Assembly: GCA_002401525.1 (NCBI GenBank)
Contig: NVTH01000037.1
Location: 4,680-9,961, forward strand
Source of the DNA: Moraxellaceae bacterium
Lineage (GTDB): Bacteria > Pseudomonadota > Gammaproteobacteria > Pseudomonadales > UBA3067
DNA: 5,282 bases
Direction: 5' to 3'
Made by a program: the position numbers and the translations under genes. How positions within the stretch are numbered: the first letter of the stretch is position 1; the number at the start of each line of letters is the position of its first letter. Below are positions 1 through 5,282 of the stretch, piece by piece. The notes under the pieces were generated by a model. It saw only the letters and a list, made by a program, of their open reading frames with translations, was not told the origin of the DNA and made no database searches.

Positions 1-1
1 G

Positions 2-400
2 GGTAGTTTAGCGTTGCAAACGGCGTTGTTGGAAGCGGCGGTGACGCCGGATTTCTGTATTCTGTGTTCTTCTTTGTCGCCTATTCTTGGCGGTTTAGGG
101 TTTGCTGCTTACGCAGCCTCCAATGCGTGTATGGACACGATTGTAGATCACCACAATGCCACTCATGCAAATCGATGGATCGGAATTAATTGGGAGGGCT
201 GGCAATTTGACGAACAAGCCGCTTTGGGGGCGGACATTACAATCGGCGCGTCGGTTGAAGAAATGAGTTTAACCCCGCAAGAGGGCAGTGATGCATTTGA
301 ACGAATCCTTGCTTTAGTGTCCACTCAAAATGCTCCCAATCACTTGGTATTGTCCACGGCAAATCTGGGTGCACGTATTCAAAAGTGGGTTGCCTTGGAT
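2..400 (+). other. Ketoreductase (KR) domain, C-terminal half
   Basis: The segment FCILCSSLSPILGG followed by YAASN is the short-chain dehydrogenase/reductase active site of PKS KR domains. The catalytic Ser is encoded at 71-73, the Tyr at 110-112 (13 residues later) and the Asn at 122-124 (the YxxxN pattern), so the visible part of the Lys-Ser-Tyr-Asn set is intact. The later blocks INWEGWQ (about 185-205), LTPQEGSDAFERIL (about 269-312) and LSTANLGARIQKW (about 350-388) are the usual KR tail. The nucleotide-binding Rossmann motif, the catalytic Lys and the LDD stereochemistry motif lie upstream of the window. The position eight residues before the catalytic Tyr is Leu, not the Trp that marks A-type KRs; this hints at a non-A-type reduction but is weak without the LDD region. 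Confidence 0.92.
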
Positions 401-766
401 GACGTGTCGGATAGTGCATCAAATAGCCCACAGGCAGCTAAAGCCTTGCAGGCTCGGCATCCTCGCCCTGAGCTATTAGTCCCTTATGTTCAACCTAAGG
501 GGGTCTTGGCCCTCGAGGTAGCTGAGCTTTGGGAAGATTTACTCGGCATTGACGGCCTCGGTGCAGACGATAACTTTTTTGAAATTGGAGGTAACTCATT
601 ATTACTGACTCAATTACTGGCTCAAATTCGAAAAGCGTTTCGATTGGACTTGTCCTTATCCGTGCTCTTTGATCAGCCGACTATTCTCGAGATGAGTAAT
701 TTGATTGAAGACACCCGTCAATCTCTTCGTGAGGAACGCGAAGACCGTGAAGAAGGCGAGATATGA
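2..766 (+). CDS. Modular polyketide synthase, C-terminal fragment (KR-ACP-docking tail), 5' truncated
   Basis: The reading frame is open from the first complete codon at position 2 to the TGA at 764-766, so the true start lies upstream of the window; a TTG at 14 is internal and is not a start. Seen in order: the C-terminal half of a ketoreductase domain (about 2-400), a linker of the kind that precedes carrier domains (HPRPELLVPYVQP, about 460-498), an acyl carrier protein with the phosphopantetheine motif GGNSLL (about 509-712), and a charged tail. The protein is the last module of a PKS: it reduces a beta-keto thioester with NADPH and passes the chain on from its ACP. No thioesterase follows the ACP, so the chain is not released here. 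The next gene starts inside its stop codon and begins with a docking domain, so the acceptor is almost certainly the downstream NRPS. KS, AT and any other upstream domains are outside the window, so cis-AT and trans-AT types cannot be told apart. Confidence 0.95.
   Translation, partial: GSLALQTALLEAAVTPDFCILCSSLSPILGGLGFAAYAASNACMDTIVDHHNATHANRWIGINWEGWQFDEQAALGADITIGASVEEMSLTPQEGSDAFERILALVSTQNAPNHLVLSTANLGARIQKWVALDDVSDSASNSPQAAKALQARHPRPELLVPYVQPKGVLALEVAELWEDLLGIDGLGADDNFFEIGGNSLLLTQLLAQIRKAFRLDLSLSVLFDQPTILEMSNLIEDTRQSLREEREDREEGEI
509..712 (+). other. Acyl carrier protein (ACP) domain of the PKS
   Basis: This is a carrier fold of about 68 residues: LALEVAELWEDLLGI, then DDNFFEIGGNSLL, then an LFDQPTILEMSNLIE helix. 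The Ser encoded at 596-598 in GGNSLL is the phosphopantetheine attachment site. The motif reads GGNS rather than the GxDS of classical PKS ACPs, which is common for carriers at PKS/NRPS junctions in mixed systems. It would hold the reduced polyketide intermediate that is donated to the condensation domain of the next protein. There is a single carrier, not a tandem pair. Confidence 0.95.
713..763 (+). other. Charged C-terminal tail, probable docking peptide for the NRPS
   Basis: After the last ACP helix the protein ends in 17 residues made almost only of Arg, Glu and Asp (TRQSLREEREDREEGEI). TubC-type beta-hairpin docking domains bind short linear motifs at the extreme C-terminus of the upstream synthase. 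The next gene encodes exactly such a domain at its N-terminus, so this tail is the expected partner. The pairing is inferred from position and composition; I see no structural proof in the sequence. Confidence 0.65.
752..760 (+). promoter_or_regulatory. Probable ribosome binding site for the NRPS gene
   Basis: GAAGG at 752-756, followed by a second purine run at 758-760, lies 6 bases before the ATG at 763, inside the last codons of the PKS gene. Together with the ATGA stop/start overlap it supports 763 as the start and suggests coupled translation. The purine-rich Arg/Glu codons of the tail would resemble a Shine-Dalgarno sequence anyway, so this is moderate evidence only. Confidence 0.5.
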
Positions 767-933
767 TTGCTGAACAATTGATTGAAGAATTATCTGCGCT
801 GGATATCAAACTTTCTTATGAGGATGAACGCCTGCGATTTGACGCGCCAAAAGGCGCCATGAATGATGGCTTATTGAAGCGTCTTAAAATAAATAAATTG
901 GAAATTATTTCGTTCCTGAAACAGCGTGCTCCC
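763..933 (+). other. TubC-type N-terminal docking domain
   Basis: Residues 1-57 start with an amphipathic helix (IAEQLIEELSALDIKL), followed by a beta-hairpin pattern (SYEDERLRFDAPKGAMND) and two more short helices (LLKRLKINKLEIISFLK). The alternation 'helix, D-x-x-L-R-F-x-A-P-K-G, helix' is the signature I know from the TubC_N docking family, first described in tubulysin biosynthesis and common at the N-terminus of NRPS proteins that accept chains from another polypeptide. Its role is to recruit the C-terminal peptide of the upstream PKS and so fix the order of the assembly line. Confidence 0.9.
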
Positions 934-3900
934 CACCAAGATTCGCAGTGGCAAGAACAACCCATTGCGATTCAATCACGCAGTCAGGGCTTACCGCTGT
1001 CTTCCGCGCAACAACGGTTTTGGTTTCTTGACCAACTAGATCGAGGTAATTCTGCTGCGTTTGTGATGGCGCCGATTGTACTTAATATTAAGGGGGATCT
1101 TAATGTTGAGGCGTTGGAAAAAAGTTTGCTGTGTTTAGTGCAACGTCATGAGGTGTTACGCAGTGCGTTTCGGATCGAATCAGAGCAGCCAGTACAAATA
1201 TTTCTAAAGGATGTTCACTTCAACTTCAAAGTAACGGACCTGAGCTTGCAGGGAACAGTGCAAGCAACTCGTATTGTGGCGGATCGTGTACGTGAGGAAG
1301 CCACCACTGCGTTTGTACTTGATGGTGGTGAGGTGCTAATGCGCACCCAATTACTAAAACTAAATGCCAAAGAGCATGTGTTTATTTTAACCTTGCATCA
1401 TATTATTGCCGACGGCTGGTCGATTGGTATTTTGGTGGAAGAGCTATCCCACTACTACCGCAGTTTTACTGAGGGATCGGTGCCTGACTTAGATCCGTTG
1501 CCGATCCAATACGCAGATTATTGTTATTGGGAGAATCAACGTTTAAAAGGCGACTACCTCAATCAACACATTGAATTCTGGCAAGCCCAGTTAGCCAATG
1601 CGCCGCAGGTATTAGCGCTGCCCACAGACCATCTTCGACCGCCGATTCGAACTAATCGGGGTGAATTGGAAACCATTCACTTTGACCCGAAATTATCTCA
1701 GCCGTTGAACGCACTGTGTAAAGCCCAAGCAGTGACGCCCTTTATGGTGTTGTTATCCGCGTATGCGGTGCTGCTTTGTCGCTTTACGGATCAAGAAGAC
1801 ATTGTCATCGGTTCCCCTATAGCGGTGAGGCCTCATTCAGCTACCGAGGGCTTGATTGGAGTATTTTTAAATACATTAGTTCTGCGGGTCGATTTAACCG
1901 GTAATCCGAGTTTTAGTGAATTATTAAAACGGGTCAGAGCGATGTCATTGGCTGCTTTCGAACACAGTGAAATGCCCTTTGAGAAACTATTGCAGGCCTT
2001 AGAAGTAGAACGTCATCTCGACCATACGCCTTTATTTCAAGTGTTATTCACTTTGCAAAATGCCCCATTAGGGGAAATCAGTCTTGACGGCTTAAGCATT
2101 GAAACCCAAGCCACCCAATCGCCGTATTCACCGTTTGATATGACCCTGTCTTTAGAGGAAAGTGAGCAGGGCATTCACGGCTTTTTTCGTTATAGCTGTG
2201 ATTTATTCGAAGCGCACACTGTCCAGCGCTGGCGAGATCAATTGCTGTGCCTAACCACGGCATTGATTACTGAGCCAGACACGCCGGTTCGATTTGCGCC
2301 GTTGTTGCCCCCAGCGGAAAAACAACTATTGGCGTTATGGCGGGGCGGCGAGAAGCACTTTGTGGTGAATCAAACGTTGCACCAGGCATTTGAAGCGCAA
2401 GTAAAAATCCATTCAAATAGAATCGCACTGAGCTATTTGGATCAGCAGTTGAGCTATCAAGAACTGGACACTAAAGCCAATCAAGTGGCTCATCGGTTGC
2501 GTCGTGAAGGCGTTGACGCGGGTACACGAGTAGGCCTGTGTGCTGAACGATCAATGGAATTGGTGATTGGTCTACTGGGCATATTAAAAGCCGGCGGTGT
2601 TTACGTGCCCCTTGATCCCAGTTCGCCTCCGCAACGATTGCAAATCATTTGCGACAATGCCGAATTGGATTTAGTACTGACCTATTGCGTAACGATTCCC
2701 GTACCTAAACTGTCTGTGCCGAAACTGTCAGTACGGCAAATCCACCTACAAGACGCCAGTTTATCGGAGGAGATAGATTATTCTCCTGAGCTCGTGGCAG
2801 ATCCTCAACGCACGGCTTACGTAATTTATACGTCTGGCTCCACCGGTCGACCCAAAGGCGTGGAAGTCAGTCATGCTAACGTAATGCGTTTATTTTTAAG
2901 CAGTGAATCGCTGTTTAAATTTAATTGTACTGATGTGTGGTGCATGTTTCATTCGTACGCGTTTGATTTTTCGGTGTGGGAGCTGTGGGGTGGTTTGCTG
3001 CACGGCGCCGAAGTAGTGATCGTGCCCCATGAACACACTCGTTCTCCCCAATTACTCATTGAGTTGATTCAGCAGCGTAATATTAGTTTTTTAAATCAAA
3101 CGCCTTCTGCATTTCAGCAATTAATGGTGGCTGATCAAGCACAAATTTCCCCGATGAGTAGCTTGAAAAATATTGTATTTGGCGGCGAAGCATTGGATCT
3201 AAAAAGGCTTACCCCCTGGGTGGATCGTTACGGCTTCAATTCCCCGAAGTTATTTAATATGTACGGCATTACTGAAACCACAGTACACACCACCGTTAAA
3301 CGGATATTTGCAGAGGACGTTAGTCGAGGCATCTCCACTATAGGCGTGCCTCTGTCGGATGTATCCATTGAATTAAGGGATCGATACAATCAATTAGTAC
3401 CCATTGGTGTTAAAGGGGAAATAATCGTCGGTGGCGGTGGGGTGGCCAAAGGCTATTTAAATTTGCCTGACAAAACCGCTTCAAGTTTTAGTGAGGAGGA
3501 CGTTAGTCTAAGCAACAAGATCGAAACACTTTATCACAGCGGTGATGCAGCGCGTTGGTTAGCAGACGGGCAACTGGAATACATCAACCGCATCGACTTA
3601 CAGGTTAAAATAAGAGGCTTTAGAATTGAGCTGGGAGAAATTGAAAGTCGTTTAGAAGAACATGCCTTGGTGGAGTGCGCCATTGTTGATGTGCGGGATA
3701 GGGAGCATGGCGCGCAACTAGTGGCTTATTTATGTTTAAACTCCGATTCAAATCTCAGCTCTAACCCTAACCCGGATTCTGACGTTGAGGATAATATTCG
3801 TCGTAGTTTGTCGGCCAAATTGCCGGGGTATATGATTCCCGCTAAATTTATACGCTTAGACAGCTTGCCCTTGACCCACAGCGGTAAGGTTGATCGTAAG

Positions 3901-5282
3901 GCTTTGTCAGCCATCGAGATTGATTTGGTAACAGGCAATGATAACTTTCCCTCGACGGAGAGGGAATGTTATCTCGCGCATCTCTTCGCCGAGGTGCTGG
4001 ACGTTGAGCGAGTCAGTTTAGACGATGATTTTTTTAAACTCGGGGGGGATTCCATACGCGGGGTTATTTTAATTAATAAATTGCAACATAAACTCTCTCA
4101 GGTGATTCACGTGGTGGCTATTTTTGAAGCACCCACGGTTGCAAAATTAGTACTGTATTTGAATCAACAATATCCACAGGCGATGAATAAACTGGGGCCG
4201 GGGGGCGATGCAGTCGACGGCCTAGCGGAAAAACTGGCGGAAAATGTAGTCGCCAAGGTTGAAGACGAGCCGATTGATGAATCGACCCTTCGGGAATTCC
4301 AACAACGCATTACGCCACTGCCTTTGTTTACCGAAACTACCCCTAAAAACCCACGGGCAATCTTTGTGCTGTCGCCGCCTCGCTCTGGCTCAACTTTGTT
4401 GCGGGTTTTACTCGGTGGCCATCCTTCGTTATTTTCGCCTCCCGAATTGGAATTGCTCGGCTATGACACCTTAGGGCAGCGCGCCCAAGCACACTCCGAG
4501 GGCAATGCATTTTGGTCCGATGGCGTGTTGCGAGCGCTAATGGAGTTGCGTGGATTTGACGCAGATCAAGCAAAACAAATGATGCGATCGCGGGAAAATA
4601 AAAATCAGTCGGTGAAAACATTTTACGGCGATTTACAGTCGTGGATGGGCGAGAAAATCTTGGTGGATAAATCACCTTCTTATGCGCTTGACCTTTCGGT
4701 GTTGCAACGAGCTGAAGCCTATTTTGATAAGCCCTTGTACATTCACCTGCATCGTCATCCCTACGGCATGATTCGTTCTTTTGGAGAAGCGCATTTAGAT
4801 CAAATATTTTACCGCTACCCCCATGATTATTCGGTACGTCGTTTGGCGGAACTGATTTGGACCCAAAGCCATCGTAATATTGCCGAGTTCCTCAGTGATA
4901 TTCCTTTAGAGCGACAAACCTCCCTTAGTTTCGAAGACATGACTCGGGATCCACAAGGATCCACTTTAAATGTATGCAATTTTATTGGCATCGATTACGA
5001 TCCCCAAATGTTGCAACTTTACAATGTTGCGGAAAAATCAAATTCGGCTCGAATGACCGATGGACCCCACAAAGAATCCCGTATGCTGGGGGATGTAAAG
5101 TTTCATGGGTTTAAAAAAATTGATGCCACCGTAGCGGATAGTTGGAAAACGAGTTACGAAAAGGATTTTCTTAGCGGGCCTGCATGGCAAACGGCCGAAT
5201 CGCTTAATTATATCGAGCGCATAGAAGCGGACTCTTTCGTTCGAACATTGAACCATCAAAGGGTCGAAAATAACAAAGCAGA
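763..5282 (+). CDS. Non-ribosomal peptide synthetase, docking-C-A(Thr)-PCP-sulfotransferase, 3' truncated
   Basis: The frame is open from ATG 763 through 1506 codons to the window end, with no stop and two bases of a further codon. The ATG overlaps the stop of the PKS gene (ATGA), and the encoded protein starts directly with a docking domain, so the start is well supported. Domains by residue: TubC-type docking 1-57, condensation about 77-505, adenylation about 539-1050, peptidyl carrier about 1064-1135, a charged linker about 1140-1194, and a PAPS-dependent sulfotransferase about 1195-1485. All core motifs of each domain can be read, so the module looks active. The enzyme should take the polyketide from the upstream ACP, amide-link it to an amino acid (predicted L-Thr), and present the product to the in-line sulfotransferase. 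There is no epimerization, methyltransferase or second C domain within the window. Whether a thioesterase, reductase or another module follows cannot be seen. It is a cytoplasmic megaenzyme; no signal peptide or membrane segment is present. Confidence 0.96.
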   Translation, partial: MIAEQLIEELSALDIKLSYEDERLRFDAPKGAMNDGLLKRLKINKLEIISFLKQRAPHQDSQWQEQPIAIQSRSQGLPLSSAQQRFWFLDQLDRGNSAAFVMAPIVLNIKGDLNVEALEKSLLCLVQRHEVLRSAFRIESEQPVQIFLKDVHFNFKVTDLSLQGTVQATRIVADRVREEATTAFVLDGGEVLMRTQLLKLNAKEHVFILTLHHIIADGWSIGILVEELSHYYRSFTEGSVPDLDPLPIQYADYCYWENQRLKGDYLNQHIEFWQAQLANAPQVLALPTDHLRPPIRTNRGELETIHFDPKLSQPLNALCKAQAVTPFMVLLSAYAVLLCRFTDQEDIVIGSPIAVRPHSATEGLIGVFLNTLVLRVDLTGNPSFSELLKRVRAMSLAAFEHSEMPFEKLLQALEVERHLDHTPLFQVLFTLQNAPLGEISLDGLSIETQATQSPYSPFDMTLSLEESEQGIHGFFRYSCDLFEAHTVQRWRDQLLCLTTALITEPDTPVRFAPLLPPAEKQLLALWRGGEKHFVVNQTLHQAFEAQVKIHSNRIALSYLDQQLSYQELDTKANQVAHRLRREGVDAGTRVGLCAERSMELVIGLLGILKAGGVYVPLDPSSPPQRLQIICDNAELDLVLTYCVTIPVPKLSVPKLSVRQIHLQDASLSEEIDYSPELVADPQRTAYVIYTSGSTGRPKGVEVSHANVMRLFLSSESLFKFNCTDVWCMFHSYAFDFSVWELWGGLLHGAEVVIVPHEHTRSPQLLIELIQQRNISFLNQTPSAFQQLMVADQAQISPMSSLKNIVFGGEALDLKRLTPWVDRYGFNSPKLFNMYGITETTVHTTVKRIFAEDVSRGISTIGVPLSDVSIELRDRYNQLVPIGVKGEIIVGGGGVAKGYLNLPDKTASSFSEEDVSLSNKIETLYHSGDAARWLADGQLEYINRIDLQVKIRGFRIELGEIESRLEEHALVECAIVDVRDREHGAQLVAYLCLNSDSNLSSNPNPDSDVEDNIRRSLSAKLPGYMIPAKFIRLDSLPLTHSGKVDRKALSAIEIDLVTGNDNFPSTERECYLAHLFAEVLDVERVSLDDDFFKLGGDSIRGVILINKLQHKLSQVIHVVAIFEAPTVAKLVLYLNQQYPQAMNKLGPGGDAVDGLAEKLAENVVAKVEDEPIDESTLREFQQRITPLPLFTETTPKNPRAIFVLSPPRSGSTLLRVLLGGHPSLFSPPELELLGYDTLGQRAQAHSEGNAFWSDGVLRALMELRGFDADQAKQMMRSRENKNQSVKTFYGDLQSWMGEKILVDKSPSYALDLSVLQRAEAYFDKPLYIHLHRHPYGMIRSFGEAHLDQIFYRYPHDYSVRRLAELIWTQSHRNIAEFLSDIPLERQTSLSFEDMTRDPQGSTLNVCNFIGIDYDPQMLQLYNVAEKSNSARMTDGPHKESRMLGDVKFHGFKKIDATVADSWKTSYEKDFLSGPAWQTAESLNYIERIEADSFVRTLNHQRVENNKA
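991..2277 (+). other. Condensation (C) domain
   Basis: All seven core motifs can be read: C1 LPLSSAQQRFWF (residue 77 on), C2 RHEVLRSAF (128), C3 HHIIADGW (212-219), C4 YADYCYWE (250), C5 IGVFLNT (365), C6 HSEMPFEKLL (401) and C7 TPLFQVLF (about 421). The second His of the HHxxxDG motif (His213) is the expected catalytic residue, and the Asp (217) is kept. The pattern looks like an ordinary amide-forming C domain rather than a cyclization domain, which would have a DxxxxD motif in place of HHxxxDG. Its donor is a polyketide acyl-ACP, so it is a PKS-to-NRPS junction domain. I did not assign an LCL/DCL subclass with confidence; with an acyl donor the distinction means less. Confidence 0.95.
2377..3912 (+). 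other. Adenylation (A) domain, predicted L-threonine
   Basis: Motifs A1 to A10 are all present: LSYQEL (563), LKAGGVYVPLDP (608), YTSGSTGRPKG (689), FDFSVWELW (734), NMYGITETT (832), GEIIVGGGGVAKGYL (885), YHSGDAARW (924), QVKIRGFRIELGEIE (about 944-958), LPGYMIP (1020) and SGKVDRKAL (1040). Aligning by eye to GrsA PheA gives the pocket residues D735, F736, W739, N778, V805, G807, M833, V841, H842 and K1042. The textbook threonine code is DFWNIGMVHK, so nine of ten agree and Ile to Val is conservative. Lys1042 is the conserved adenylation lysine. Small departures from consensus (NRID before A8, SGK in A10, Ile for Pro in A5) are of kinds seen in active domains. The domain activates the amino acid with ATP and loads it on the next PCP. 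Confidence 0.93.
2701..2730 (+). repeat. Two tandem 15-base units in the A2-A3 linker
   Basis: Units at 2701-2715 and 2716-2730 match at 12 of 15 positions and both encode Val-Pro-Lys-Leu-Ser, giving VPKLSVPKLSV with the following Val. All three differences fall on third codon positions and are silent. This looks like a small in-frame duplication in the variable surface stretch before motif A3, aged only by silent changes. No effect on function is expected. Confidence 0.7.
3952..4167 (+). other. Peptidyl carrier protein (PCP/thiolation) domain
   Basis: Residues about 1064-1135 show STERECYLAHLFAEVL, DDDFFKLGGDSIRGV and IFEAPTVAKLVLYL, the three-part carrier pattern. Ser1097 (4051-4053) in LGGDSI is the phosphopantetheine site. 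It carries the aminoacyl thioester (predicted Thr) for the C domain and then the acyl-aminoacyl product. LGGDSI is also the form often seen next to epimerization domains, but none is present, so the stereocentre from L-Thr should be kept at this stage. Confidence 0.95.
4168..4344 (+). other. Charged linker between PCP and sulfotransferase
   Basis: About 59 residues join the PCP to the ST. The first part is Gly/Asp-rich (LGPGGDAVDG), then comes a Glu/Lys helix-like stretch (LAEKLAENVVAKVEDEP), then a DESTLREFQQRITPLP block that usually directly precedes this type of ST. No separate domain is recognisable in it. The frame stays open and the composition does not shift, so this is a genuine linker rather than a fusion scar. 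Confidence 0.6.
4345..5217 (+). other. In-line PAPS-dependent sulfotransferase (ST) domain
   Basis: Residues about 1195-1485 form a sulfotransferase. The 5'-phosphosulfate loop is LSPPRSGSTLLRVLLGGHP (1203-1221). The 3'-phosphate site is IHLHRHPYGMIRSF, with Arg1331 and Ser1339 eight residues apart as in PAPS-binding sulfotransferases. Other blocks I recognise from NRPS/PKS-embedded STs are VLRALMELRG, VDKSPSYAL (Lys1303) and RMLGDVKFH (1440-1448). The domain is full length and shows no lesion. It should move a sulfuryl group from PAPS to a hydroxyl of the carrier-bound chain. The known in-line example, CurM of curacin biosynthesis, sulfates a beta-hydroxyl so that the following thioesterase can release the chain with decarboxylation and loss of sulfate. 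Here the carrier is loaded by a Thr-type A domain, so the Thr beta-hydroxyl is the nearest candidate, with hydroxyls of the polyketide as alternatives. The true acceptor is inferred, not shown. Confidence 0.92.

Noticed and set aside
14..16. TTG as a possible start of a short stand-alone protein
   Set aside because: The frame continues upstream of it, and the encoded sequence begins in the middle of a KR fold, so the gene is simply cut by the window edge.
237..431. 64-codon minus-strand frame opposite the KR tail
   Set aside because: It is antisense to clearly conserved KR sequence and has no ribosome binding site or domain.
1396..1419. Possible heterocyclization domain
   Set aside because: The motif is HHIIADG, the standard condensation motif, not DxxxxD, and the predicted amino acid is loaded by an otherwise standard module.
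2078..2263. 61-codon minus-strand frame opposite the end of the C domain
   Set aside because: Antisense shadow of conserved coding sequence, with nothing recognisable in the protein.
3580..3640. Possible defect in motif A8 (NRID instead of GRxD)
   Set aside because: The core QVKIRGFRIELGEIE is intact and the Arg-x-Asp is kept; an Asn before it is a minor change and does not suggest an inactive domain.
3726..3938. 70-codon minus-strand frame opposite the A-domain C-terminus
   Set aside because: Antisense to motifs A9 and A10, which are intact on the + strand.
4259..4474. 71-codon + strand frame starting with ATG
   Set aside because: It lies in another frame inside the NRPS linker and the first ST motif, with a Cys/Leu/Arg-rich meaningless protein and no independent support.
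4343..4675. 110-codon open frame on the minus strand
   Set aside because: It lies opposite the sulfotransferase domain, whose motifs are all intact on the + strand. Its protein shows no recognisable domain and its composition looks like a reverse-complement shadow.
4947..4964. Two copies of GGATCCAC ten bases apart
   Set aside because: They are short, fall in an ordinary RDPQGST peptide of the ST, and have no other repeat structure around them; chance is the simplest explanation.
5038..5259. 73-codon minus-strand frame opposite the end of the sulfotransferase
   Set aside because: Antisense to the RMLGDVKFH block of the ST, with no support of its own.

Overview
The whole window is coding on the + strand. 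It is an internal slice of a hybrid polyketide synthase / non-ribosomal peptide synthetase (PKS-NRPS) gene cluster. Two very large genes are visible, each cut by a window edge. They overlap by four bases (ATGA at 763-766), so they form one transcriptional and probably translationally coupled unit. There is no intergenic space, and I see no RNA gene, mobile element, CRISPR array or terminator.

Layout: (1) Positions 2-766 are the 3' end of a modular PKS gene: the back half of a ketoreductase (KR) domain, an acyl carrier protein (ACP), and a short charged C-terminal tail. (2) Positions 763-5282 are the 5' part of an NRPS gene, open without a stop for 1506 codons to the window end. Its domain order is a TubC-type N-terminal docking domain, condensation (C), adenylation (A), peptidyl carrier protein (PCP), then a PAPS-dependent sulfotransferase (ST) domain. 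The last few codons after the ST belong to a linker or to the start of a further domain outside the window.

How the parts work together: the KR reduces the beta-keto group of a polyketide intermediate, and the ACP holds the product. The tail of the PKS is expected to dock on the beta-hairpin docking domain of the NRPS. The C domain then joins the polyketide acyl group to an amino acid loaded by the A domain. The A-domain pocket, read by eye against the GrsA positions, is D-F-W-N-V-G-M-V-H-K. This is one conservative change from the well-known threonine code, so L-threonine is the predicted substrate. No epimerase is present between A and PCP or after the PCP. The ST domain then faces an N-acyl-threonyl-S-PCP, which carries a beta-hydroxyl. 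By analogy with the CurM ST-TE pair of curacin biosynthesis, the ST may sulfate a hydroxyl to set up an elimination. The possible outcome (an N-propenyl enamide, a dehydrobutyrine, or a stable sulfate ester) is the most interesting open question here.

Organism: the base composition looks moderate (near half G+C, with many A/T third positions). The TubC-type docking domain and the mixed PKS/NRPS logic suit a Gram-negative secondary-metabolite producer such as a marine gammaproteobacterium. This is an impression from composition and style only; nothing in the window fixes the taxon.
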